Of a stretch of 64,000 nt of DNA, positions 38,690 through 51,784 are shown in pieces (the first letter of the stretch is position 1; each line of letters begins with the position of its first letter). Made by a program: the position numbers and the translations under genes. Below the pieces are notes generated by a model. That model was given only the letters and a program-made list of their open reading frames with translations, did no database searches and was not told where the DNA came from. Location of the stretch: contig OX344749.2 of the NCBI GenBank assembly GCA_947034885.2, forward strand, positions 25,807,501-25,871,500, written 5' to 3'. Source of the DNA: Thuidium tamariscinum. Its lineage: Eukaryota > Streptophyta > Bryopsida > Hypnales > Thuidiaceae.

Positions 38690-39386
38690 AGGATCATTTG
38701 TTTTATTCAATCCACAAACGATAGCATAAAATACTCCAGAGATACCAGGAGACAGCACGCTGGTTAATCGTATTGATCATGCAAAGCACAAACATAGAGC
38801 AGATCAAAACACATGAAAACAACATAAGAAAACATATAACCCTGATACTGCACCTGAAGGCCAAGGACTGACCAGGGCTGGTGCAAGCTTCCGTTCCGAG
38901 ACACGGTCAGTGGTGATGGTTATGATGACCACCATGGTAAGGAGGAGAGGGAGGAGAATGCTGAGGAGGAGGGCAATAGTACTGATCCTCCATATGGGAG
39001 TGGTGGTGATGGTGACGGTGCGGTTCATCCATTTGAGAATGGTGGTGGTGGTGATGGTGGTGAGGAGATGGAGGATAGAAAGGCGGCGGTGGAGGAGGGT
39101 GATGGTGGTGATGTGGTGGAGGAGGAGGAGGGTGATGGTGATGATGGGGAGGAGGCGGAAAGAAGGGCCCGGATGGTCGGAAGGGGGAGTACCCAGGCCT
39201 TCTGTAGTCGTCGTCATCATCGCAACAGCCCCAGCAAAACGGTAGACACATCTTGCTCACCCTTGCTCCTGCCTCTGGGAACACCTGCACAGCAATGATC
39301 CCACCGCAACCTAGCACCCTCCAATCTGCAACGGATCCAAAACAAGCTCCATCAGTCAGTTTATAGTGAAAAAGAGTGATGGTCAA
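38690..39386 (-). CDS. His/Pro-rich small protein, minus strand (CDS about 38907-39251)
   Basis: From the ATG at 39251 the frame gives 114 residues. It opens MCLPFCWGCCDDDDDYRRPG, a Cys cluster then an Asp run, followed by alternating poly-Pro and poly-His blocks (runs of 4-6 Pro and 5-8 His; about 32 His and 32 Pro in all). It is an island of GC-rich sequence in AT-rich DNA, which supports coding. An AATAAA lies downstream on this strand (38702-38707). The same frame is open to an ATG at 39386, but TTGCAG acceptor-like sites lie between, so a spliced 5' leader is also plausible. There is no signal peptide or membrane segment. Function is unknown; His and Cys clusters could bind metal, which is inference. 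Low-complexity composition means an artefactual frame cannot be excluded. Confidence 0.55.
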
Positions 39387-41289
39387 GAAAATTGTTGCTC
39401 ACGCAAGGTACAGGCCAAGCGAAGTGAACAGATCTCAAGGTTACTTGGCAATTAATCCAGACGCTCCGAAGTTCATATCCTGGATGATGAAAAGAGTGCT
39501 TCCGGGGAATACTTTTTTTCCATGTAACTTCGCATTCATACTAAGTAATATTGGAATCTTTAAGAGAAAACCTTCCTTCATAATCTTTGCTTGGTAAGTA
39601 ATCAACGTTTCAAGGTACAGTATAAAGACGACCAATCTTTTATAGATGGTAATGTGAAAACTGTGATTCAGATGGGGCGAAATCTCGTATCACCATGACC
39701 AGTGAAAGAAATTTCATGCTTCGGTCAAAAAATGAACAAAATGGAACACAAGACAGTACCTACTGAAACTGCAATGAAAATCGTGCGGCCCAATTTGGTC
39801 TTGTTGGTCTCTTTTTGTGATTAAACAAAAGGTGAGTGCGACGAATCTTTCCTGATAATGATAAAAATTGCACATAAACTAGACACTTGTTGCAATAAAC
39901 CTCTCATTCTCAATAGATTCGGCAATTGCAGTACAGTACATTGAATTCAACCCTAATTTACATTTCATTTTGTTATTTTAAGACGGACGAAAGATGGCTC
40001 AATTCGAGGTTAATCCACCAATTACATCAGTAAAGATAATACGCAGTTCCTTGCTACTAAAACAATATCAACGTCTCTGGAAACGTGGTGAACTTCACTC
40101 TGAAACAACTTGCTCAAGAAATTCCTACACAAATCCTCGATTGAAGATACACAATGTTCAGAAGAAACAAAAGACTACTTGCTTGCTGCAAAAGCAAAAG
40201 AGCATCGCAAGCCAAAAGTACCTCGCCCAGTAAACAAATTGATAGCGCCGGTCACTCGATGCGAGCTTGAGCAGCGTCGGAGAGTTGAAGTAGGAGCTGG
40301 AGTGCGTGGTGGCCAAGAAAGCTTCAGGGCGGGAGAAGTCTATGTGGAAGCATACGTGGAAGGATATGGGTGAGAGCCAATGGAAGTGAAATGACCTGGC
40401 TTGGGTAAGTAATGTCGGTACACTAAAATGGTATATAGTGTTGGTAACACTAATTATGAAGCACAACATTAAATGTCAACAATCTTGTGAATGTTACCAA
40501 CACAAAATGTCAACATAGATATTATTTGTCAACTATTGGATATAAACATTTTACAAAATTACATAGTTAGTGTTATATCTTATTTCATCAAATTGTTATG
40601 AAAAAAATACAAACCTAAATTTATGAAATGAGGGGTGATGAATTCAAGACAAAATGAAAATCTTTTGAAATCATTTAAGAGTAGGTGTCATAAAGTTCAT
40701 GTACCACTATTAGTAACATAACTCTAACTACCATTATTAGTGTAGTCAACTCAACCTTAAAACTATTTAAGTTGTTCATAGCTTTATAAACAATAAAGAA
40801 AAGAAAACACACTTTGGATTTTTGAAATTTTTTCTAAATTCAAAAATCATAGCAATTTGAAATTTTTACTTGAAAATTCTAGGGTGGATTGTAATTATCC
40901 CAATCCATGTTTGAAGATTAGTTTGACATCATTTTCATCAATATTATTATTATTATTTCAAATCTCATTTTTATATGCAATTGGGAGGAATAAAAAATAT
41001 TTTTTTATTGTACAAAAAAAAACCTCAGAGCAATTCCATTGTGTAGATTGATAAATCCATAAAGGATAAGCTTGCTAAATTCAACAACATAACAGTTTTG
41101 GATAGGTATATGTAATTGGAGATTTCCATGTTTTGGATCCAAAATTTAAAATAAAGTAGAGATAAGTAATATTTTTCATATATACTAAAAATTAGGACAT
41201 TTAGAAATATTATTCATCAGTTGTGGTCTAATAAGTTATTTTTTTTGGTATATAGGCAATTCAAGTAGATATTAAAAAAAAATTCCTAA
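39387..41289. other. Upstream flank of the His/Pro-rich gene and AT-rich DNA
   Basis: 39.4-40.4 kb is moderately GC-rich and could hold leader exons or promoter of the minus-strand gene. No frame on either strand is convincing. From 40.5 kb on the DNA is AT-rich and featureless. Confidence 0.35.
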
Positions 41290-44200
41290 ACAAAAATTTG
41301 AAATTGGTTGTAGAGATTTATGTACACGTGAAAAGCTTTCAATTATTCCATATTTATCAATGAAATGAAAATTATAAGGGATTTTAGTTTGTAAGCATTT
41401 ATGGATTCTATACTCCAAAATAAATTTCAAAGTCCTTTATTTAACTCAATTTTCAATATTTTTTTGGAAAAGAAAACTAGGATTCAAATTGTTCATTGTA
41501 ACATTGCAACCATTGGGATTAGAATTTTTCAATTTCATAACTAGATTATCACTAATAATTTAATATTTTGAATCATTCTCTACTTTCTATTTACTATTTT
41601 TTATCTAATATATTTTCTAATTCCAAATGCTAGGGAATTTTTCAAGCATATAGTCCAACTTGCCTTGAAGAATTAATTGACAGAAGCACTACTAACATGA
41701 ATTATTTTCATGCAAATGTGAGCTTGTGAAGTGTAGCTACATGTTTATATGCATGGCTCCAAAAGGGATTTTCATCACTTCAAACACTAATATCTCGCAA
41801 TTGCTATGTAGTGGAAATTTTTGAAATTTTTTCTACATGTTTTCGATTCAACATATTATAACATCTTATATTTATATGGATCTAAAAAAGATTTTTTTTC
41901 TAACTTTGGTTCTTATACTAAAAATGACCATTTGCAGGCTTAAAAATATCGTTGAGGAACTTAGAGGGCTAACTATTCAAAAACATTTGAAACACTTAAT
42001 TTTAAATAATGAAGCTAGTTATAAGAAGTTTTATTTTGTGAGTAATGAATAATTGATAAACAATTATTTATTGTTGAAGTTTTTAATCTAAATATTTTCA
42101 CAACCAAACTAATAAATTTCAAATTTTCAAAAAATTTATTAGTCATTTTGGCCTTTCTTTCATTATGTCTCACTACAAAAAAAAAACAGTGAATAAATGA
42201 GTGGAGGAAATGACTGTAAAGCAAGCTTTTCTTTTTTGGCGATTTGGTGCAAAATTGCACCAAATTTTTTGGCTTGGCACCAAGCCTATAGGAAAAAATT
42301 AGTAAAATTTTGGATGAAATCGCCAAATAATGGATGAAAATATAATGATACATATGTATTACATGCTAATATGATATTTTCTATCCAATATATAGATGAA
42401 TGTTGAGATTTAGAGCTCCACAATAAAATGAAATATCGCCACTTTGGCAATTCACAAGAAATGAAAAAAAAACCTGCTGTAAAGTGACTATGTGTCCGGA
42501 ACAACTGAAAAATGTTTGGGAATTCCATAATTGCACCAATACTAGGGCATCAATATCAGAACAGTCATTTGGTTATCATTTTTCTAAACCGTAGACAAGT
42601 GTGCAATGAAGGTAGACTTTCATCTACGGTTTTCAATTCTCCCTAGCAATGAGATCTAACCTTCTACTTTGTAGGGTTTTTTTAAAGATGAATACAAAAG
42701 GTTTTTTTTTATTAGACTTTCTTACATGAATTTTCAACCTAATTTACAATATATTGACTAAAATACATAAGTTATAGGACTTATGTGTTTTTTCCTAAAA
42801 GTACCAAAACAAAAACTTGCAATTTAAGAAGATCTAAAAAGATCTACATTTTGAAGTTTAGATACATAGAACTTGCAATCAATGGAGAAAACACTCTAAA
42901 ATTTTGGAAGTATGTACATGAATAAGCTGTCTAAAAGATATACAATTGATTTTGAAAAAAAATGAAAATGAAGATTTTAGCCTTGCTTTGCAGACAAGCT
43001 CTTTGAAAAATTTAGAACCTCTAACCATCAAAGAACTTTAAGGTTAATTGAAAGAAGAATTTTATTCTAAAAATAAAGGAAAAAACTATGTAAACGTCAA
43101 AAATGGCATCATAAATAGCAGCACTACATTCCAAACTATCAATAATTGTACAACCAAGCATGCCTACCTACAATGGGCAACAATTACATATGAGTATAGT
43201 TTCTAAATATAGTTTCTAATTTATTTTAAAAAAATTTGACTTGCAACTAAAAGGGATTATAGTGTACTTTTGCATGCATTATTTGAACACTATACTCAAA
43301 TTCAACACTACGTTCTATTCAACTCTTTTGTTTGATTATGTACATTTGAACCCTTAAAGTTCCACTTGACAATGCTTTCACCAAAAATGTTCCAAAATTG
43401 TCATTTCTACTACGAGTATCAAACTTAAGATTTTTTTTTGACACACATGACCTCAAGATCTTGATGAAAACTAGTTTCAGAAGGTGTGCAAAAAACTTTA
43501 AAACATTCCTGTGATCCACCTCATTGATTGCCAAATATTAATGTTTGAATTGACAAAAATCCTCTTTTGGGCCATGCAAATAAATAAGAAGCTACACTCT
43601 ACAAGCTCACATTTGCATGAAAATTATTCATGTAAGTGGTGCTTCTTTGTATTCATTCTTCAAGGCAAGTTGGCTATGCACTTGAAAATTCCCGATCATT
43701 TGGAATTGTGAAACATATTGGAAAAAAATAGTAAGTAGAAAGTAAAGAATGATTCAAAATACTAAATTATCAATGATAATTTAGTTATGAAATTGAAAAA
43801 TTCCAATCCCAATGGTTGCAATGTTACAATAAACAATCTAAATCCTAGTGTTTTTTTCCAAAAAAACATTGAAAATTGAGTTAAATAAAGGATTTCAAAG
43901 TTTATTTGGGGGTATAGAATCCATAAAATAATGCCCTTAATCAAAAACCATCCTAATCAAAATTTTGAAATTGGCTGTTGTGTAGATTTATGTATACGTG
44001 AAAAGCTTTGAATTATTCCATATTTATCAATGAGATAGTGAAAAAAAAAGACCCTGGCTGGCAGTTTGGTTGCAAGTCCTTGTCCTCTTACAAACAAGTT
44101 TGCAATAATCCTTGTGCCTCAGCTGAAAAAAAATGAATACTGTAGGTTTGCCTTCCAAAAAATTAACGTGTGTAAATCTATACCTTAAGACAGGTAGTTT

Positions 44201-45310
44201 GTTTTGTTTGTTTGTCACGATGAGATCTCCCGGACCGTGCGTCCCCCGGTCGTGTGCTTAGTAATGTTAGAAAGCTCTCAGCAAGGAGGGGTGCATGGGC
44301 TTGGTTTCGTGGTGTTTGGACTCATGATGAAAAAGTTATTGAATTTCAAAGTTTTAATGAATTAAAAAACTGGAAAATATCTTTTACTTTGGATTTGATT
44401 GTGGCAATGGCACAAGGCACTCTAGTTAATGTGTAAATATGTAGAATATAAGGTAAATGAGCTCATTGTGGACAAAATCAAAGTGGTTTTGCATAGTTAA
44501 GTTCTCAAATATACACATCTCATATTAATTTTGCCCACATTGACCTTGCTCCCATTTGGCCGACAATAGGCTCACTTATCTAAATGTAACCCTTGTAAGG
44601 CAAACATTCACACATTGGTAGAAGATGTATTAGCTAGTGTAACCCAATTTCTAGATTGAATATGAGTCTTTTTGCCCATTGTAATCCTCCCAAGTTCTAT
44701 TCCAACTATAATAACAAAGTTTCTTAGCCCTTAACCCCTAAAGCCCTGACTATGTTTTCATCAAAAAATACTCCAAAATTGCCATTTCTAATACAAATGC
44801 AATTTTCTTTAAACACATTTTCGAATCATGTAACCGTAGGATCTTGTAGTAAGGTGGTTTGTAAGCATGTGGAAAAAATTTCAGAATTTTCACCGTGTAG
44901 ATTGCAAGATATAAGCATTTGAATTGACAAAAATTATTTTTTTTATCCCTGCGAAAATCCGGACAGCTGCACTTCACAAGGTCACATTTGTGTGAAAAAA
45001 ATTCAAAATGTAGTTACTCTTTGAATTCATACTCCAATGCAAGTTGGCTACATTCTCAAAAAATTTCAAACCATTTGGAATTTTACAACATATAGGAAAA
45101 AATAAGTAAGTAGAAAGAAGTAAAAAATGAGCCCAAATATTATATTGTGAACATTTTATTCATGAAATTGAAAATTTTCAATCCCAATAGTTAAAATGTT
45201 GTAATAAACAATCTACACCTTCTGTTTTTATTTTTTTTCAAAAATATGAAAAATTGAATTAAATGAAGAATTTCAAACTTTTTTTGTACGGTAGAGATTC
45301 TGTAATTAGC
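41290..45310. repeat. Three related dispersed repeats in mixed orientation
   Basis: A block of about 380 bp at 41400-41780 matches the reverse complement of 43560-43925, and a third diverged copy lies in the latter's orientation at about 44950-45300. Shared blocks include CAAGCTCACATTTGCATGAA, CAAGTTGGCTA and CAATCCCAATGGTTGCAATG (with variants). A separate segment with GTGAAAAGCTTT at about 41310-41370 and 43960-44030 is in direct orientation. CTTAACCCCTAAAGCCCTG at 44728 marks a TTAA-type terminus. Confidence 0.65.
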
Positions 45311-45490
45311 CGCAAACTACCCCAAACTCAAAATCTTCATAACTTTTGACTCATTGATCGGAATGGATTGATTCAAAGCTTCACATGTCTGTATAAACCT
45401 AAAGAACCAATTTGAAATTTCACTTTTTAAAAAAAAGTTTTTTTGAAGAAGTTTTTTTGGCTGCCCGGGCTGCCCGCCGAGTAAAGTTTG
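45311..45490. repeat. Dispersed repeat block, copy 1
   Basis: Shares TTCATAACTTTTGACTCATT, GGAATG(G)ATTGATTCAAA and TTTGAAGAAGTTTTTTTGGC blocks with 46330-46490 and 49850-49990. Confidence 0.65.
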
Positions 45491-46249
45491 AGAATTCGCA
45501 AGTGTAATTAAAATTAAATTCTTTTTGAAAAAAAGTGACTTTGCTATGAATTTTTGAAGTGCTAAGTGCATCATGCTGTAAAAAAGTCTGTAGACTACTT
45601 CAAAACTAGCAAAATCTTAATTGATAATGCTCATCTTACTACCTTAAGTAGTCACAATATTTTCTATCATGGAAGGTCTAAAAATTCAATTTTTACAATA
45701 AATTTTGCATTAAAAAGTTGGAAGTTCCTAATGAGGTCACTAACCACTTCATTACTGTCTTGTAAGATAATAAGATATTGATTGTAGCCCAAATCTCACA
45801 TTCTAAAAATAACCACAATGGTGTCATTTTCTACTTGTTCACTATGGGTCATTTGAACACAATAGGCTATTCTAGTTTATATAGAGTATGAAGGAAGTTG
45901 CAATCAAACTTTTCTTAAAATTATGAGATCATATTAGATATGTTACTCAATGAGTTTGAAGGTGTGCAACCAAGTGTAAGGTTGTATATGAAGTTTTGAA
46001 GGTTCAAAGTTTTTGAATGGATTTTGAATAGGTTTTAAGATGTCAAATTTTAGTAAGACATTCAAACCTTTTGTTTTGAGGTGCAAAAAATTACTACCTT
46101 TTTAGGAATATAGTGCTTATTTTACTCCTCAAACTCTTTCATGCTTAGAGGTCTAAAACAACTTCAAAAGGCTAAACTCCAAAGCAAAATTTAAATGTTC
46201 ATCTCTAATTATTTTTTAACAAATACCACTATTGGATACTTTAGTTAAT

Positions 46250-46966
46250 CCCTAAAATCCCTAAATTGCATTTCTTAGCAACATAGCTATTTGTTTTTTA
46301 GATATGATATTCAAAGAATTCGTACATGCGTGCAAACTAAAACTCTTCATAACTTTCATCTCATTAATCAAAATGGAATGATTCAAAGCTTTTCATGTAT
46401 ATATAAATCTAAAGTATTTATTTCAAATTTTTATTTCTTAAAAAATTGATTTTTAGAGAATTTTTTGACCTACCTAGGTTGCCTATTAAGGAATGAAAAT
46501 CACATATTATACAAAAACTTTTTAACCATGTAGTCAATAGTTATGAAAATTGTATAGACTTAAAGCTACTCCTTGGATACATGTATTAAATTTTCAAAGA
46601 AAAATAAAATATAACTCCATTTGCAGTGAGCTTTCCAAAATTGCCATGCTGCCAAAAAAAATGCAGTTTTTGCATTCAAGGCATTAATTTGTTAGTGTAT
46701 ATATATCTATAAACTAATATCATATTTTATTTTCTAAAAAAAAATTCTTCAAATTTGCCTCTGATCCAAAAGAAATTACATATAATTTAATAAACTTTTA
46801 ACCATGCAATAAAAATTTATGAAAATTAAAAGCTTTTGTATGTTTAAAGCTATTCATTGACTACATATTGTAAAAAAGTTTTTAACTCCAAAAATAAAAA
46901 TATCATTGGAAATGGATGATTGAAAATGCTTTGTTCCCAAAAGAATGTTACTTGGACCTTTAGGGA
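46250..46966. mobile_element. TTAA-flanked element, 717 bp
   Basis: Left end TCCCTAAAATCCC, right end (complement) TCCCTAAAGGTCC; TTAA on both sides (46246-46249, 46967-46970). The interior includes copy 2 of the CTTCATAACTTT repeat block. Non-coding. Confidence 0.6.
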
Positions 46967-46970
46967 TTAA

Positions 46971-48654
46971 TCGACATGTAAGAGAGAAAATTTTATACTA
47001 TGATTAGAGCGCAAATGTTCAATCGTAGGCAAATACAAAGAAAATCTCAAGAAATAAATCTTCTAATTCTTTTCTAATATCTATATCTTGAGTTAGGTTT
47101 CTATTTATTTATTTTTATTTGATAGAGTAATATGTAAAAAATCTTGAGTCCCTTAGCTATGTTCTTCATACTATTGTAAAGCGGGTTGTAAAGCTTTCTA
47201 CAAGGAAAGGTGCACACTTTGTTTTGTGTTTTTTGGAATTGTGGTGTGAAATTTGGATTTTTGAATTATTTTAAAATTAAAATATTGAGTTAAATATTTT
47301 TTTAGATTAGAAAAACATGACTTTCACATTGCATGTCCAAATGACTCAGAACAAAGTCCTTGCATTCCTTTATGCATACAAGATATTGAATTTTAAAAAA
47401 AATAAAAAATAAAAATTTATTTTATCTTTTATTTTCATTGTAGCAACACTCATAGGGTACACCACCAATGTATCCATGTCTACATGGAATGTTTTGAATC
47501 ATTCCATTTAAATTAAAGATGTGAAATATATGAACATTCTTGTTTTGCAGGCAATGAAGGCATTTTGAAGATGTACAAAACTCCAAATCAAATTCATAGA
47601 GTTTTAAAAATTTGTAACCTAATTCAAATCCAATCCTAAAACCACCCCTTGCAAATCCTTACCTCAAATATGGAACCATTATAATTTATGCAATATAAAT
47701 TATACTTTTGGATACACTTGTTTTTCTAAAATTTAGAAAATCCATACTAATACTAAAAGAGAATCTAAAAAAGTCTTTTAACCATTAGCAAGATCCACCA
47801 AAAATTTATACAAGTTAATAATAGAAAAAAATGCTCAATCACTTATTTAGATGCAATTAGGAGTAGTTGTCTAATACATCAAATTGCTATAGTCTCTGAA
47901 GGTCTTGCCTTAAATTTCATAATTGATTGTTGTGTTTGAACCTTGCATGCAATGAATATGGATTGACTTTTTATTCTAATTAGCTAGAAGGACAAAAAGA
48001 TCTTTTCTTTGCTAAGTCCCTTCACCACATAGTAAATTTCTCACCAAATTCAAAACTAACAGCATAATTTGTACATTGCAAATTGTAAACAAATGGTATT
48101 AAATTTTGAAGAAAATTAAATTAAAAAAAGGAAGTTAAAAAAATTTAGAAGCAATGAAGGACAATCATAGTTAGAAGACTCTAGAAGTTGCTTTAATTTA
48201 GAATATAACCATAGGACCTTGAAGTTCTCTTTGAAAATGAACATCTCAAAAATATTCAAATTGCTTGATCATGTAGATTTATTAGTAGATATGTAATTTG
48301 AAGTTTATTTGGGTCAACAAAGAAACAAGGCATTACACTTCAAAAGAGCATATCTTATTGAGATTTTCTTGATATGAAGACCTTTAGGTGTTCAATAAAA
48401 GACAAAAGAGTAGAGATCACTCATCTAAAATTTGATTTCATAACATTTTGGTTATTTTATAAACTAGGGTGGAGCTTGCCATAGATGGTGGTGACTAAAA
48501 TGAGAGTTGTATTTGTAAAAGAAACAAAGATGAGTTTTTTCTTTGAACTTGTTGGATTTGCCTTTTTGAAGTGGGCAACAATCACATTTTTTGGCTACCT
48601 TTCAATCCATGCCCAAATACATGACTCAACTTCCAAAATTCCATAAGGTGGAGT
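46971..48654. other. AT-rich intergenic DNA
   Basis: No gene, RNA or ordered repeat that I can support. Confidence 0.45.
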
Positions 48655-48658
48655 TTAA

Positions 48659-50165
48659 CCCCTAAAGCCTTGAGCTTTGTTTTTTGGCAACATAAGTTTT
48701 TTTGGCAGCTCACTACGAATGGAGTTTTTGTTTTTTTTCTTTGAAATTTCTACATAAGATGTGCCCAAGGAGTGTCTTTAGGGCCCAAAATTTTTCATAA
48801 CTTTTGACTTTGTGGTTAAAAAGTTATGGCATGATATGTTGTTTTCTTTACTTGGAGGGCATCCTAGGCAGCTGAAAAAACTTCTTTAACAAAGACTCCA
48901 TACCTACACTGGGAACTTTAAGCGCTTGAGCCGGGGTTAAATTGCAATGGCTTAGCCTAGATTTCAGCCCCCTTTAACACTAAGTGAAAAAAGTGGGGGG
49001 GCTAAACCAATTAGCCCCATTTTGGTACTACAAGTCGAGGCTATATTTATTGTTCAGCTAGGGCTAAATCCATTTAGCTAATCGTTTTTATTAGATTTTT
49101 TCCATTTTGAATATTTTCACTTTTTGGATGGATGTTTGACTTTCATGAATTTCGGGATATTTCGGAATTTCACTGGATGATATTAAGATAGTTGGCCTTG
49201 TAGTGAATCTAGGTAAATGTTCGACTGAAAGTCACTCTGTCTTTCTCAAGCTGAGCAAGTAGAACTGCAAAAAATAAAACAAACACACACTATGCAAGAG
49301 TTAGTTAGATATAAACATACAAAAGAAGTGTCTCATTGCAAACGCTTGAATGAAGACAAAAAGACATGATTGTGCATAAACTAGAATCTCTCACCGGAAT
49401 GCTCACTAGAATCTCTTCAAATTCAGTACCACGATCTCAAATTCTGGCCAGCTTGAAGAAGCCATAAACCGTAACTCACCAAACTCACAACTCTTCCACA
49501 CGAACTGAGAAACTCTTCTGCACAAACTCACAAACTCTTCTGCACAAACTCTTCCGCACCAAACTTCTACACAAACCGGAAATACCAAACTTTTCCGCAC
49601 AAGAAAGTGAGGTTTGGGGCACAACGTCTGTGCCCTTTCACTACGGACTTCTCTCTATAGTTTGGCGGTTTGAAACAGTGAAAAGTCGTCCTCCTATTGC
49701 CACAACTTTAGTTTGAACGAACGAGCGATTCACCAACACCGATTTTGGAGGGAACTAGTCTAGCCAGCGTTACCCTGCATGGTTTAGCCCCCACAGACTT
49801 TGAAACGTGGGGAGCTAAACGATCCAAAGTTCCTAGTGCTACCCGCACACTAAAATTCCTCATAACTTTTGACTCATTAATCCAAATGGAATGATTCAAA
49901 CCCAAAAAATCAATTTGGAATTTCACTTTTCAAAAAAAGTTTGTTTAAAGAAGTTTTTTCAGCTGCCTAGATTGCCCTCCAAGTAAAGAAAACAACATAT
50001 CATTTTTAACCACAAAGTCAAAAGTAATGAAAATTGTTGGGCCTTAAAGCTACTCCTCGGGCACATCTTCTATAAAAATTTCAAAAATCAAAACAAAAAC
50101 TCCATTCGTAGTGAGCTACTGAAAAAACTTATGTTGCCAAAAAATGTAGCTTAGGGCTTTAGGGG
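48659..50165. mobile_element. TTAA-flanked foldback element with a nested CACTA insertion
   Basis: Ends CCCCTAAAGCCTTGAGCT and the complement of CCCCTAAAGCCCTAAGCT, flanked by TTAA (48655-48658, 50166-50169). The arms, about 48659-48890 and 49935-50165, are long inverted repeats, for example TCACTACGAATGGAGTTTTTG against its complement. Removing the nested insertion 48907-49838 and its duplicated CTA leaves about 570 bp. Confidence 0.8.
48907..49838. mobile_element. CACTA-type element, 932 bp (nested)
   Basis: Termini CACTGGGAACTTT and, complemented, CACTAGGAACTTT. Flanked by CTA on both sides (48904-48906, 49839-49841), a 3-bp target duplication. The interior is GC-richer, with repeated GGGCTAAA and TTTAGCCCC motifs near both ends that could serve as subterminal binding sites. 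No transposase, so non-autonomous. Confidence 0.8.
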
Positions 50166-50169
50166 TTAA

Positions 50170-50490
50170 CTTGGAATTTGATAAACTACCCTAAACTCAC
50201 TCACTCAAAATCTCACAAAAAGTTCTATTTGTGCATAGATTCCCATGCATCGACCTTTGGTGGATAACATAATAAGTTCATGTTCCTTCTATACTCCCAA
50301 ATTAAGACAAAGTCTATTTAATTTGGTTTTGTACATTATAGACTAGCTACAACTCAAACTCATACAAGTGAGTCCAAAAAGGGCCTTTCACACCCCATAG
50401 GGTCAAAGGATGGTGAAGCAATAGTCTACACCTCAAATTTCAATGCATTTTGTCCCCTCCCTTTCTCAAGTTTTAGAATTTGTAATTAGT
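50170..50490. other. AT-rich spacer
   Basis: Nothing recognisable. Confidence 0.4.
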
Positions 50491-51300
50491 TTGAATTTGG
50501 TCAAGAATTGATTGTTGGGTGAAAGGTCCAAGTGAAGAACGGATCTAACGTTCTTTGTCCACTGACTTCCTCGATTTCTTAGCCAGGCTCTCACTTCGAA
50601 AATCGTGCTTCGTTTCGAGTGCTGCATCTCGATGCGATGCAAAAGCTTCCCTGAATTCCGATCCTGTGCAGCAAGCGGGGCAGCAAGTTCCAGGTACGGT
50701 GAATTCGAAGCCATGCCCCAGGAGGTGTAGCTGGAGGCCACTCGATCGATCAGGCAAGTGTACGCGAAGCGAGGGCCACTAACTTCACTCGATCAAGATA
50801 AGAACGCTTCCAAATTCCAATCCATTGATCGATCTTCCTCGGCTCCTCCTCGCCCACATCGGCTGCAGCGCAGTGACTGAGAGACAGAGAGACTAGCTGA
50901 GCTTGGATCGATGTGCCTATGGGAATATGCAGGCTGTCGGTCGTCAGCTCCGCGCACAACGCGCAGTTTTGCCGGCAGGGCCGCAGGCAGACATTGCAGG
51001 CAGCCGCAGGGTCAGGCCAGGCCAGCCGCAGCCAGAGCCCATCATCCCCGCCGTCTGAAGAGACATTTGCAGGCTTTTTGCCTTTTGCAAATTTATGTGA
51101 AGTTGGGAACTCAGTGGTGCAGCCAGAATGTAAGCCAGGGAGCAGTGGTGACGGTGATTTGTGGGTGCAGGCTCAAGTTACTGATCTCTGGGTGCAGTCA
51201 GTCGGAACCCCATGAGAGGCGGGCAGTTCCCGTGGGTGCCGCAGCAGAGGGCCGATTGCAGCTTCGTTAGTGATCGACGAGATTACGGTGAGCCTGTTCA
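50491..51300. other. Unexplained GC-rich island
   Basis: About 800 bp with composition like the known gene starts in this window. It contains stretches such as CAGCCGCAG repeats and several short frames on both strands (up to 119 codons), none with recognisable motifs. It could be the first exon or promoter of a non-coding transcript, or a gene remnant. No known microRNA sequence was seen in it. Confidence 0.4.
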
Positions 51301-51526
51301 GTTGCAAGAATTACTGCAGTCATTGAGGAGATGGATGTCATTAGGGTTTAGTACAAGCAAATGAATGAACCGGATTAGGTAATTATATTTTTTCTTTTCT
51401 TTTATGAAATAAATGTGTTGAAGAATACACTGCAAGGAATTCTATCAAGAGGAAGGACTTCTTTGTTGCCAAGTTTTGAACCCACAACCACACCGTTCAG
51501 TTTTGAGTACCTCTCCACCATCATCT

Positions 51527-51784
51527 AAGGTAGGTATACCCAAAAGCGCCACTTATTCATACTGTGCCTAGTTCCTATTATTAGGTAGTTCAGATTTTTA
51601 TGCAGTCTTGTTCGCAAGTGAAAGCATGTTCCAACGCACCAAAGAACGCAAGATTTGGATATCATATGCATAAGTTATTAACGGTTAAAGTTTGTTTCAG
51701 AAAGCGCCATCTACAGCATGTGAACATGACTGATTTTGGAAATGTATGTGCACTGTAGATGGCGCTTTTGGGTGTACCTACCTT
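51527..51784. mobile_element. 258-bp MITE with GGTAGGTATACCC termini
   Basis: Left end AAGGTAGGTATACCCAAAAG continuing CGCCA; the right end is its complement with one change. An inner inverted repeat, GCGCCATCTACAG and its complement, lies at about 51705-51768. The pattern GGTA-GT-TACC-...-GCGCC resembles the ends of the protease-bearing element at 22800. Confidence 0.75.

Noticed and set aside
38910-39245. Arg/Met/Val-rich plus-strand frame opposite the His/Pro gene
   Set aside because: It is the mirror of poly-His and poly-Pro codons, not an independent gene.
42175-42200. CACTACAAAAAA as a CACTA element end
   Set aside because: No matching inverted end found nearby; could be a lone remnant.
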